Below are positions 1 through 6,152 of a stretch of 6,786 bases of DNA, piece after piece. The notes under the pieces are model-generated. The model ran no database searches. It worked only from the letters and a program-made list of their open reading frames with translations, and was not told the DNA's origin. Position 1 is the first letter of the stretch, and the number at the start of each line of letters is the position of its first letter. The translations under genes were made by a program, and so were the position numbers. The stretch comes from an uncultured Ruminococcus sp. (GTDB lineage Bacteria; Bacillota; Clostridia; Oscillospirales; CAG-272): positions 1-6,786 of the forward strand of contig CACYEW010000116.1 in NCBI GenBank assembly GCA_902773455.1, in the 5' to 3' direction.

Positions 1-2
1 AT

Positions 3-37
<35 letters not shown>

Positions 38-231
38 GGTGTCGCTTACGCGACTTCCGTGCGGCTTCGCCGCCCTTGGGGAGTGCCTACCCCTACAATC
101 CCCAAACCCCCTTAACCCCTCCCAAAGTCGTTACACTCTTTTGGGGCACGGCCGGGGGACGCCCGCCGCGTGCGCTCCGCGCGAATGAATCCGTATTCAT
201 CGTGCTTAAGGGCAGGCGAAGCCGGGTGATC
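38..231. repeat. Hairpin-rich, C-rich intergenic element, possibly a dispersed repeat
   Basis: This non-coding stretch holds a chain of short inverted repeats: GTCGC/GCGAC at 41-54 with a 4-nt loop, GCGGC/GCCGC at 61-73 with a 3-nt loop, CCCAAA/TTTGGG at 121-145, GCACG/CGTGC at 146-173 enclosing CGGG/CCCG, and ATGAAT/ATTCAT at 185-200 with a 4-nt loop. The plus strand between about 80 and 125 is strongly C-rich, unlike the genes downstream. A short reading frame crosses it on each strand, but neither has a credible ribosome binding site nor recognisable protein features. Together with the adjacent 7-mer array it resembles a palindromic, MITE- or REP-like intergenic repeat. That is inference; no transposase, clear terminal inverted repeats or target duplication are visible here. 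Confidence 0.5.
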
Positions 232-339
232 CGATCCACTCGTTTTACGCATATTACCGCCGTTATTTCATCTGCCGGTCCGTTCATATATTTCTTACCG
301 GAGGTCATAGAATATTTCCAAAGAAGCTCGTTTTTCCAC
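232..339. other. Intergenic leader region with no recognised feature
   Basis: This is the remainder of the gene-free left flank, between the structured repeat and the ABC operon promoter. I see no RNA gene, riboswitch, terminator or protein motif here. A minus-strand frame starting at 308 runs back into the repeat and has codons not unlike the neighbouring genes for its first 30 or so residues, but it has no good ribosome binding site and no recognisable domain. Confidence 0.4.
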
Positions 340-369
340 TTGACAATATAATAGTTATTGTGATAAAAT
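340..369 (+). promoter_or_regulatory. Sigma-A type extended -10 promoter of the ABC transporter operon
   Basis: A perfect -35 hexamer TTGACA lies at 340-345. An 18-bp spacer leads to TAAAAT at 364-369, which matches the -10 consensus at five of six positions and is preceded by TG plus one base at 361-363, the extended -10 motif. Transcription should start near 375-377, giving a leader of roughly 28 nt before the ATG at 404. The promoter is overlapped by two inverted repeats, so it is likely regulated. Confidence 0.8.
343..361. promoter_or_regulatory. 6-bp inverted repeat between -35 and -10: possible second operator
   Basis: ACAATA at 343-348 and TATTGT at 356-361 form a dyad with a 7-bp spacer. 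It starts inside the -35 hexamer and ends next to the extended -10 motif, directly abutting the 9-bp dyad at 362-388. The AT-rich composition makes a chance 6-bp dyad fairly likely, so this is weaker evidence than its neighbour. Confidence 0.35.
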
Positions 370-388
370 ACCGCATGATTATTTTATC
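362..388. promoter_or_regulatory. Perfect 9-bp inverted repeat over the -10 and start site: probable operator
   Basis: GATAAAATA at 362-370 is mirrored exactly by TATTTTATC at 380-388 with 9 bp between. The left arm contains the whole -10 hexamer and the right arm lies just past the expected transcription start. The full stem cannot form in the transcript because the left arm is upstream of the start, so a DNA-binding dimer (operator) is more likely than an RNA hairpin. A bound repressor here would block RNA polymerase. I cannot assign it to a regulator family, and no regulator gene is in the window. Confidence 0.6.
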
Positions 389-403
389 GTTCGGAGTCGG
401 TTT

Positions 404-1105
404 ATGAGTTTCATTTCTCTTGATAAAGTTTATAAAAGATATAAAACGGGCACGGTGACGATAGAAGCGGCGTCGTCTATGAGCTTCGATATCGAAAAGG
501 GCGAACTGGCTGTAATAGTCGGCCCAAGCGGAAGCGGAAAAACGACGGTGCTGAATATCCTCGGCGGTATGGATAACGCCGACGAAGGCTCCGTCGTCGT
601 CGACGGAGTTAATATCCGTGATTTCAACCGTAAGCAGCTTATAGATTACAGACGCGGCAAGGTCGGGTTCATTTTCCAGTTCTATAATCTGATACCGAAC
701 CTTACCGCTAAAGAAAACGTCGAGCTCGCCGCTCAGATAACGAAAGATTTCATACCCGCCGACGAGATACTCGAAAAGGTAGGTCTGCGCGACCGGAAGG
801 ATAATTTTCCCGCTCAGCTTTCCGGCGGCGAGCAGCAGAGAGTATCGATCGCGAGAGCGCTTGCTAAAAAGCCGAAGCTGCTTTTGTGCGACGAACCGAC
901 GGGCGCTCTCGATTACGCCACCGGCAAAATGATACTCAAACTGCTTCAGGACACGAGCAGAAGAGAAGGTATGACCGTGATCATAGTGACTCACAATTCG
1001 GCGCTCACCGCCATGGCGGACAGAGTGATCCGCGTAAAAAGCGGCGCCGTAGTGAGCGTTGAGATAAACGAAACGCCGAAACCCGTCGAGGAGATCGAAT
1101 GGTAA
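404..1105 (+). CDS. ABC transporter ATP-binding protein, MacB/LolD/FtsE-like
   Basis: This is a 233-residue stand-alone nucleotide-binding subunit that should hydrolyse ATP at the inner face of the membrane to drive the permease encoded next. All motifs are present: Walker A GPSGSGKTT at residues 40-48, Q-loop Gln92, signature LSGGE at 139-143 followed by QQR, Walker B LLLCDEP at 159-165 with catalytic Glu164, the D-loop ALD at 168-170, and the H-loop His197 in VTHN. Length and the CDEPTGALD wording fit the family that pairs with FtsX-fold permeases. The start ATG at 404 has GGAG at 393-396 with a 7-nt spacing. The stop overlaps the permease start (TAATG context), implying one transcript and coupled translation. 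Transcription is from the promoter at 340-369. The substrate, if any, cannot be inferred from this subunit. The protein family is certain; the specific role is not. Confidence 0.96.
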   Translation: MSFISLDKVYKRYKTGTVTIEAASSMSFDIEKGELAVIVGPSGSGKTTVLNILGGMDNADEGSVVVDGVNIRDFNRKQLIDYRRGKVGFIFQFYNLIPNLTAKENVELAAQITKDFIPADEILEKVGLRDRKDNFPAQLSGGEQQRVSIARALAKKPKLLLCDEPTGALDYATGKMILKLLQDTSRREGMTVIIVTHNSALTAMADRVIRVKSGAVVSVEINETPKPVEEIEW

Positions 1106-4100
1106 TGAAGAAAGCCACGGTAAAGGACGCTCTGCGTACCGTTGTGAGAACGAAGTACAGATATATTTCGATACTCTGTATAGTCGCTCTCGGAGTCGGC
1201 TTTTTCGCGGGCGTCAAAGCGAGCAGTCCCGATATGATACGTTCCACGGATATTTATTCGGACCGGCAGGATCTGATGCATTTCCGTGTTCTTTCGACGT
1301 GGGGCTTTGACGGCGACGACGTTAAAAAACTCGCGTCGCTTGCCGGGGCGAGGATACAGCCGTCGTATTTTTACGACTGTATGGCGGCAGCCGACGGGCG
1401 CGAGCTTGAAACGAGATTCGAGGCTTTCGATAAAGAAAATGAAATAAACAGACCGGAACTCAAAAGCGGCAGATATCCGACGTCGGACGACGAATGCCTC
1501 GTCGATTCGGCGAGCAGTCTGAAGCCGGGCGCCGTCATAACCGTGACGACTGCCGGAGCCGGAGAGCAGCTTAAAAACACGAGCTTCAAGGTGGTCGGAT
1601 CGTTTTACTCGGCGATGTATATCTCCGACTACGAAAGAGGCACTACTCAGGTGGGAAGCGGAGCGTTGAGCCGCGTCGTATATATCGCCCCGTCGAATTT
1701 CAAAAGCGAATACCATACGCAGATATACGTTGCGTATGAAGATATGAAGCAAGCCGTCGTCTATACCGACGGATATAAGAAGCTCGAAGCGGAAAAAGCG
1801 GAACAGATAGAAGAACTGTCGGAAACGGCGGTAAAAGAGCGATATGAAAAAACGGTAAAAGAATCAAACGAGAAGCTTGCCGAGGCTGAAAACGAGATAT
1901 CCGAAAACGAAAATAAACTCGCCGACGCCGCAAAGGAGCTTTCCGACGGCGAAGAAAAGATAAAAGACGGTACGGAAAAGCTTGCCGAGGCGGAAAAACT
2001 GCTCGAAGAGAAGAGAGTCGAGCTTTCGGAAGCGGAACAAAAGATATCGGACGGAGAAGCGGAGCTTCGGAAAATGACCGAAGACGCCGCGAACGCAAGC
2101 ACGGCGCTTATCGAGGCGCACCGGGCTTACGATCAGGGGTATGAGGAATACGCCGAGGCGAAGCTTGCGGCGGAAAAAGAGCTTTCGAACGCAAGACACG
2201 AGATCGAAAAAGCCGAAATGCAGCTGTCCGAAGCAAAGCCTGAGCTCGATTCAGCGTGGGAAACGTACGGTTCGCTTTGCGGATTTTACGATAAAGCGTA
2301 CGGATATTACGAGGAAGCGAAAGAAAGATACGACGCGATCTGCGAGGCGATCAACGCCGATCCCGAGCAGAAAACGCTTCTGAAGGATCAGCTCGACAAA
2401 GCGTACGCGGCTTTTATGAAAATAAAAGAATATCTCGATTCGTCGAAGGCGGAGCTTGATGAAAAGCAGGCGGAGTACGATAAATACGCGGCGGAGCTTG
2501 AAGGCGCGAAAAAGAAGCTGAAAAAATCGGAAAAAGAAGCCGACAAGAAGTTAGGCGAGGCAAAAGCCAAGCTCGACGACGCAAAGGCGCAGATAGAGTA
2601 TAACGAAAATCTTATGCTCAACGGAGCCGTGCTGCTCGCCGACGCGAAGAAAGAACTGGAGCAGGGCAAAGAACAGCTCGAAGAAGGCAGAAAGCAGTTT
2701 GAAGAAGGCGAAGCCGAGCTTTCGGAAAAGCGGAAAGAGCTTGACGACGCAATATCCGAATTCGAAAAAGGCAAAGCCGAATATGAAGACGGCGTAAAAA
2801 AGCTTGACGAGGCGAGAATTGAGCTTGAAGACGGCAGAAAACGCATATCCGAGCTCAAAGAGCCGGTCTGGTACGTATTCACCCGCGACGATAATGCAGG
2901 CTACGCCGAATACGGCGAAAACGCGGAGAGGATCGAAAACATATCAAAGGTATTTCCCGCGTTTTTCATACTCGTCGCCGCGCTCGTCTGCATGACCGGT
3001 ATGACGCGTATGGTAGAGGAGGAGAGAACGCAGATCGGAACGATGAAAGCGCTCGGCTATACTACCGGGCGGATACTCGGCAAATATATATTCTACTGTC
3101 TGTCGGCGACTTTTCTCGGCTGCGCAGTCGGTCTTGCGACGGGCTATAAGGTGTTCCCGTTCGCTATACAGAAGGCGTACGGTATGCTTTACCGTATCCG
3201 CGTGACTTATATGCCGTTCATCTTCACCGACGCGGCAGTTATAACGGCTTTCAGTCTTATGCTTGCTTTCGTTACGGTCACGCTGTGCTGTTACAAGGTG
3301 ATGAGACCGGTGCCGGCGAAGCTGATGCGGGCGGAAGCGCCGAAATCCGGCAAACGGGTGCTTCTCGAACGGATCGGATTTATATGGAACAGGCTCTCGT
3401 TTTTCACGAAAGTATCGGTAAGAAACATTTTCAGATACAAAAAGCGTATGATAATGACGCTTATCGGCATAATGGGCTGTACCGCGCTTGTTTTATGCGG
3501 GTTCGCGCTTCGCGATTCGATATCTGATATCGTAGGAAAGCATTTCGATACCGTGATCTGTTACGACGCGTTCGCCGCGATAGACGGTCCGGACGAACAG
3601 TACAGGGAAAAGATCGGGGAAATCCTGAAAGGCTACGATGAAAACGCGTCTGAAATGCTCGCAATGCAGAAGACGGAGGATATTTCCGCAAACGGCGGCA
3701 AATATCAGGGTTACGTTTACGTCGTCGAATCGGCGGAAGCTGCCGATAAAATGATAAATTTCAGAAACAGGATCACAAAAGAAGAATATACGCTTGAAAA
3801 GGGCTCGGTCCTCATAACCGAAAAACTCGCGGCGCTGCTCGGAGTCGGAGTAGGAGACAGCGTAAGTCTCGGCACTGGCGCGGGCGTCGAAGGCACGGTT
3901 ACCATATCGGGAGTCGTGGAAAATTACATATCGCATTTCGTGTATATGCTTCCCGAGACTTACGAAGAAGCGGTCGGAGAATTCGATTTCAATCTGATCG
4001 TGCTCAGCTACGACGTAAGCAAAGAAGCGGAAACGGCGATGATGTCGGAGATAAACGCGCTCGACCGTATCGTGATGGTACAGACTCAGACTCAGATCAA

Positions 4101-4530
4101 AGAGACGTTTTCGCGTATGATGCAGGCGTTCAACGCCGTCGTTCTGGTCCTTATCATCTCCGCGATGCTTCTCGCGGTGATAGTGCTTTACAACCTCGCG
4201 AGCATCAATATCGCCGAGAGAAAAAGAGAGATAGCCACGCTCGAGGTGCTCGGCTTCAACGACGCCGAGGTGTCGCAGTACATATTCAGAGAGAGCATCG
4301 CGCTTACGCTCACCGGCACGCTGATCGGACTCGGACTCGGCAGGCTCCTTGCCGATTATGTGATAAAGACCGCCGAAATAGATCTCGTGATGTTCGGACG
4401 CGACATCCATCCTCTGAGCTACGTCTTCGCGGCGGCTTTGACGGTCCTTTTCTCGCTCGCGGTCGATCTTTATATGAACAGGCCGATAAGAAAGATCAGC
4501 ATGGTAGAATCGCTCAAATCGGTGGACTGA
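1099..4530 (+). CDS. FtsX-fold ABC transporter permease with large extracellular coiled coil
   Basis: This 1143-residue membrane subunit partners the ATPase upstream. Predicted order: TM1 about 22-39, a first extracellular domain about 43-220, a long coiled coil about 227-586, three TMs about 616-635, 662-682 and 708-731, TM5 about 784-804, a second extracellular domain about 810-1005, then TMs about 1012-1033, 1062-1082 and 1106-1125. The duplicated 1+3, 1+3 topology, and the paired cytoplasmic signatures EEERTQIGTMKALGY at 640-654 and AERKREIATLEVLGF at 1039-1053, are typical of the FtsX/MacB-type permease family. The coil is rich in Glu, Lys, Ala and Leu. The start at 1099 has GAGGAG at 1088-1093, 5 nt upstream, and overlaps the previous gene by 7 bp; ATG 1105 (11-nt spacing) is a possible alternative. 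Without the coil this would be a common Firmicutes permease of about 780 residues. It may be an exporter, or a device that transmits ATP-driven motion across the wall; the sequence does not decide. Confidence 0.93.
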   Translation: MVMKKATVKDALRTVVRTKYRYISILCIVALGVGFFAGVKASSPDMIRSTDIYSDRQDLMHFRVLSTWGFDGDDVKKLASLAGARIQPSYFYDCMAAADGRELETRFEAFDKENEINRPELKSGRYPTSDDECLVDSASSLKPGAVITVTTAGAGEQLKNTSFKVVGSFYSAMYISDYERGTTQVGSGALSRVVYIAPSNFKSEYHTQIYVAYEDMKQAVVYTDGYKKLEAEKAEQIEELSETAVKERYEKTVKESNEKLAEAENEISENENKLADAAKELSDGEEKIKDGTEKLAEAEKLLEEKRVELSEAEQKISDGEAELRKMTEDAANASTALIEAHRAYDQGYEEYAEAKLAAEKELSNARHEIEKAEMQLSEAKPELDSAWETYGSLCGFYDKAYGYYEEAKERYDAICEAINADPEQKTLLKDQLDKAYAAFMKIKEYLDSSKAELDEKQAEYDKYAAELEGAKKKLKKSEKEADKKLGEAKAKLDDAKAQIEYNENLMLNGAVLLADAKKELEQGKEQLEEGRKQFEEGEAELSEKRKELDDAISEFEKGKAEYEDGVKKLDEARIELEDGRKRISELKEPVWYVFTRDDNAGYAEYGENAERIENISKVFPAFFILVAALVCMTGMTRMVEEERTQIGTMKALGYTTGRILGKYIFYCLSATFLGCAVGLATGYKVFPFAIQKAYGMLYRIRVTYMPFIFTDAAVITAFSLMLAFVTVTLCCYKVMRPVPAKLMRAEAPKSGKRVLLERIGFIWNRLSFFTKVSVRNIFRYKKRMIMTLIGIMGCTALVLCGFALRDSISDIVGKHFDTVICYDAFAAIDGPDEQYREKIGEILKGYDENASEMLAMQKTEDISANGGKYQGYVYVVESAEAADKMINFRNRITKEEYTLEKGSVLITEKLAALLGVGVGDSVSLGTGAGVEGTVTISGVVENYISHFVYMLPETYEEAVGEFDFNLIVLSYDVSKEAETAMMSEINALDRIVMVQTQTQIKETFSRMMQAFNAVVLVLIISAMLLAVIVLYNLASINIAERKREIATLEVLGFNDAEVSQYIFRESIALTLTGTLIGLGLGRLLADYVIKTAEIDLVMFGRDIHPLSYVFAAALTVLFSLAVDLYMNRPIRKISMVESLKSVD
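1777..2856 (+). other. Region encoding the permease coiled coil (residues ~227-586)
   Basis: This segment encodes two highly regular heptad arms. In the first, a Leu or Ile recurs every seven residues from Leu260 to Leu323 (ten in a row). In the second, Leu, Ile, Phe or Tyr recurs every seven residues from Leu513 to Ile583 (eleven in a row). Three residues after many of these sits Gly or Ala, giving an L-x-x-[G/A]-x-x-x heptad. The middle, about residues 387-428, breaks the pattern with Tyr, Gly and Asp-Pro and is the likely hairpin tip. Similar L-x-x-G heptads occur in YhgE/Pip-type membrane proteins of Gram-positives (established knowledge; homology here is not tested). Confidence 0.85.
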
Positions 4531-4569
4531 TATACTCCGCAACTAATTTTATAAATTCATCTAAAATAC

Positions 4570-4598
4570 TTGACAAACAGTTTGAAAAGCGTTATTAT
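4570..4598 (+). promoter_or_regulatory. Sigma-A type promoter of the DUF975/zinc-ribbon gene
   Basis: A perfect -35 TTGACA at 4570-4575 is separated by 17 bp from TATTAT at 4593-4598, a five-of-six match to the -10 consensus. Transcription should start near 4605, leaving a leader of about 25 nt with a strong ribosome binding site. No dyad comparable to the one at the ABC promoter overlaps it. No intrinsic terminator lies between the permease stop and this promoter, so the gene may be expressed both alone and by read-through. Confidence 0.8.
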
Positions 4599-4613
4599 AT
4601 AGGTAATAAATGT

Positions 4614-4620
4614 AAAGGAG
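4614..4620 (+). promoter_or_regulatory. Strong ribosome binding site AAAGGAG that fixes the start at 4631
   Basis: AAAGGAG lies 10 nt before ATG 4631. An earlier ATG at 4623 is only 2 nt away and its frame stops after four codons (TAA at 4635-4637), so 4631 is the true start. Confidence 0.8.
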
Positions 4621-4630
4621 ATATGCTGTT

Positions 4631-5464
4631 ATGTTAAAGACGATTTACAGCAACGCTCTTAAAGTCGTTGCCAAAAAACCCTTTAAGCTTTGGGGCATTT
4701 CACTTATAGCGGTTCTTCTCGAAGCGTTCATCACCGTCGCGTTCGGCCTTGTATTCGGTATTGCGTTCTTCCTCCTGATGCTGCTTCAGGTCGGTACCGT
4801 AATGGTCTATCTGCACGGCTACCGCGGTGAAAACGTCGAAGGCAAGTATCTGTTCGACGCTTTCAAAGACGGCAAAACCGTCGGCAGAACGATCAAAGGT
4901 ATGGGCTGGTCCAGCCTCCTGATCGCTCTCTGGAGCTGCATTCCGATAGTCGGCTTCATCTTCGCGATCATCAAAACGTATCAGTACCGCCTCGTTCCGT
5001 ACATACTCGTTATGGAAAAAGACGGCGATCCGTTCGACGCTTATAAGGTATCGAAAGAGAGAACGAAAGGCTACGTCGGCCTGATGTTCGCCGCCGATAT
5101 CATTCCGTACGCCGCCGTGTGCCTCGTAAGCGTGATACTCATGCTGCTCGGCAAAATACCTTACGTCGGTTTCCTTTTCCTCATAATACTCTTCCTGTTC
5201 ATGATCGTAGTGGCTGTATGCCTGCCGCTTTTCATGGGACTTGTTCAGGCGGCGTTCTATGAAGAGATAATGAAGAACGTAAAGCCGGGTGAAACGGCTC
5301 CCGCAGCGGTGGCCGCTCCCGCCGAAGAAAAGAAGGAAACGCCCGCCGAAGAAAAACAGGAAACTCCCGCTCCCGCGGAAGAAGTTCCCACGGTATGCCC
5401 GACCTGCGGCGCGGCGATCGAGCCCGGTTCGAAATTCTGTACTCAGTGCGGACATAAGTTCTGA
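4631..5464 (+). CDS. DUF975-like multi-pass membrane protein with C-terminal zinc ribbon
   Basis: This 277-residue protein has about five hydrophobic segments (about 20-41, 42-60, 92-115, 150-173 and 177-205). The stretch with TYQYRLVPYIL at 116-126, the SKERTKG at 141-147 and the terminal QAAFYEEI at 206-213 resemble the conserved core of DUF975 (PF06161) membrane proteins of Firmicutes, whose function is unknown. An Ala/Pro/Glu/Lys-rich linker at about 219-254, with near-repeats PAEEKKET and PAEEKQET, leads to a zinc ribbon: Cys256-x2-Cys259 and Cys270-x2-Cys273, in the CPTCG...FCTQCG form. That ribbon probably binds one zinc ion on the cytoplasmic side and may mediate protein contacts. The gene has its own promoter and ends before a strong terminator. 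The DUF975 assignment is from remembered motif similarity, not a search. No transport or enzymatic motif is visible. Confidence 0.88.
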   Translation: MLKTIYSNALKVVAKKPFKLWGISLIAVLLEAFITVAFGLVFGIAFFLLMLLQVGTVMVYLHGYRGENVEGKYLFDAFKDGKTVGRTIKGMGWSSLLIALWSCIPIVGFIFAIIKTYQYRLVPYILVMEKDGDPFDAYKVSKERTKGYVGLMFAADIIPYAAVCLVSVILMLLGKIPYVGFLFLIILFLFMIVVAVCLPLFMGLVQAAFYEEIMKNVKPGETAPAAVAAPAEEKKETPAEEKQETPAPAEEVPTVCPTCGAAIEPGSKFCTQCGHKF

Positions 5465-5514
5465 AAATGATGAAAAAACGCCCGGGGCGTGAAACGCTCT
5501 GACGGACGGTTAAC

Positions 5515-5580
5515 GAAAAAGGCTGTTTATTGATCTGAATCACGTTCAGACCTTGAACAGCCTTGTTTTTGTTTTATTTT
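5515..5580. terminator. Bipartite, probably bidirectional intrinsic terminator
   Basis: AAGGCTGTT at 5519-5527 pairs perfectly with AACAGCCTT at 5556-5564. Inside it, TCTGAA at 5534-5539 pairs with TTCAGA at 5545-5550 around a 5-nt loop, making a two-tier hairpin. On the plus strand a T-rich tail follows at 5565-5580, ending transcription of the zinc-ribbon gene. On the minus strand the A run at 5516-5520 reads as five T residues after the same hairpin, so the convergent PH-like gene can also terminate here. The plus-strand T tail overlaps the stop codon of that minus-strand gene (5574-5576). Confidence 0.88.
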
Positions 5581-6140
5581 CCGGTTTTATCCGTCAGCAG
5601 GTCGTAGACTTTCGCGGGTTCTTTTATATTCATTATGACGATGCTGCCCTGGTTCTGCCACGGGGACGAGAAGAACGTCGTCGCATAACCGGCTGCGTTG
5701 TACGTTCCGCCGATCGAGATCGAACCGCAGCCGCGTTTGTTTATGACCGACAACTGTATCAGCGGCGTCGGGTCAAGATTTATCATCTTGACCTTTCCGC
5801 GGAATTCTTCGATGACCTTTTTATCGGTGACGGCGTATCTCGTGTGCTTTCTCTGCAGATAGGGCAGAATGAAGAGCATATATACGAAGAATCCGCCGCC
5901 CGCCCAGAACGGTATCATGAAAAAGAGCATGAACAGATCCGACTCGCCGTTTACCGCGCCGGCGATACTGCTGACAGTGGCGGTCAAAACGCCGCCGAAC
6001 CATACCGTGAAAAACGGTATCAGAAACAGATATATCGGCTGAAAACCGATCTTCATCTCCGGCTTACCGGTCCATCTGACGTTTTCACCGTCTGAAAGAT
6101 ACTGTCTGTACCAGTCAGCCTGATCGAAATAATCTCCCAT
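5574..6140 (-). CDS. Two-TM membrane protein with bacterial PH-like domain
   Basis: This 188-residue protein starts with a short soluble segment containing LSDGENVRWTGKPEMK at 15-30, then two TM helices at about 32-56 and 69-94. A beta-rich C-terminal domain begins with RYAVTDKKVIEEF at 101-113 and continues through LIQLSVINKRGCGSISIG. The order 'ylsdGEnv-w-gkP', TM pair, 'RYaVTdkkvi', 'GsI-iG' is typical of bacterial PH (bPH2/YdbS-like) membrane proteins, whose molecular role is unknown. The start ATG at 6138-6140 is supported by an in-frame stop two codons upstream and by conservation of the N-terminal motif; no strong ribosome binding site is present, only a weak AGG at 6152-6154 overlapping the previous stop, so coupling to the upstream gene is plausible. 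It lies 12 nt after the mutase and is probably in the same operon. The domain call is by motif recognition, not search. Confidence 0.82.
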   Translation of the reverse strand: MGDYFDQADWYRQYLSDGENVRWTGKPEMKIGFQPIYLFLIPFFTVWFGGVLTATVSSIAGAVNGESDLFMLFFMIPFWAGGGFFVYMLFILPYLQRKHTRYAVTDKKVIEEFRGKVKMINLDPTPLIQLSVINKRGCGSISIGGTYNAAGYATTFFSSPWQNQGSIVIMNIKEPAKVYDLLTDKTGK

Positions 6141-6152
6141 ATCTTACTGCGC

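Noticed and set aside
76..351. A 91-codon plus-strand frame through the left flank, and a 71-codon minus-strand frame at 93-308
   Set aside because: Both run through the palindromic, C-rich repeat and lack good ribosome binding sites. The first 30 or so codons of the minus-strand frame resemble local codon use, so a decayed gene fragment is not excluded, but there is nothing to support it.
305..994. A 229-codon minus-strand frame opposite the ATPase
   Set aside because: The plus strand encodes a complete set of ABC ATPase motifs, so the reverse frame is a shadow.
3493..4542. A 349-codon open frame on the minus strand opposite the permease
   Set aside because: It lies wholly antisense to a well-supported FtsX permease. 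Its translation is rich in Arg, His and Tyr with no recognisable domain. The permease rarely uses codons that read as stops in reverse, which leaves long antisense frames open. The same holds for the frames at 991-1752, 2388-2882 and 4700-5455 on the minus strand.
4545..4557. AATTT/AAATT dyad after the permease, considered as a terminator
   Set aside because: Five A-T pairs with a 3-nt loop and no T tract; too weak to terminate.
5478..5490. GC-rich dyad ACGCCC/GGGCGT just after the zinc-ribbon gene, considered as a terminator
   Set aside because: The arms are separated by one base, so the effective stem is only 4-5 bp, and no T run follows. The hairpin at 5519-5564 is far better.
5553..6095. 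A 180-codon plus-strand frame opposite the PH-like gene
   Set aside because: It starts inside the terminator, has no ribosome binding site and no recognisable domain, while the minus strand reads as a coherent membrane protein with a conserved-looking N-terminus.
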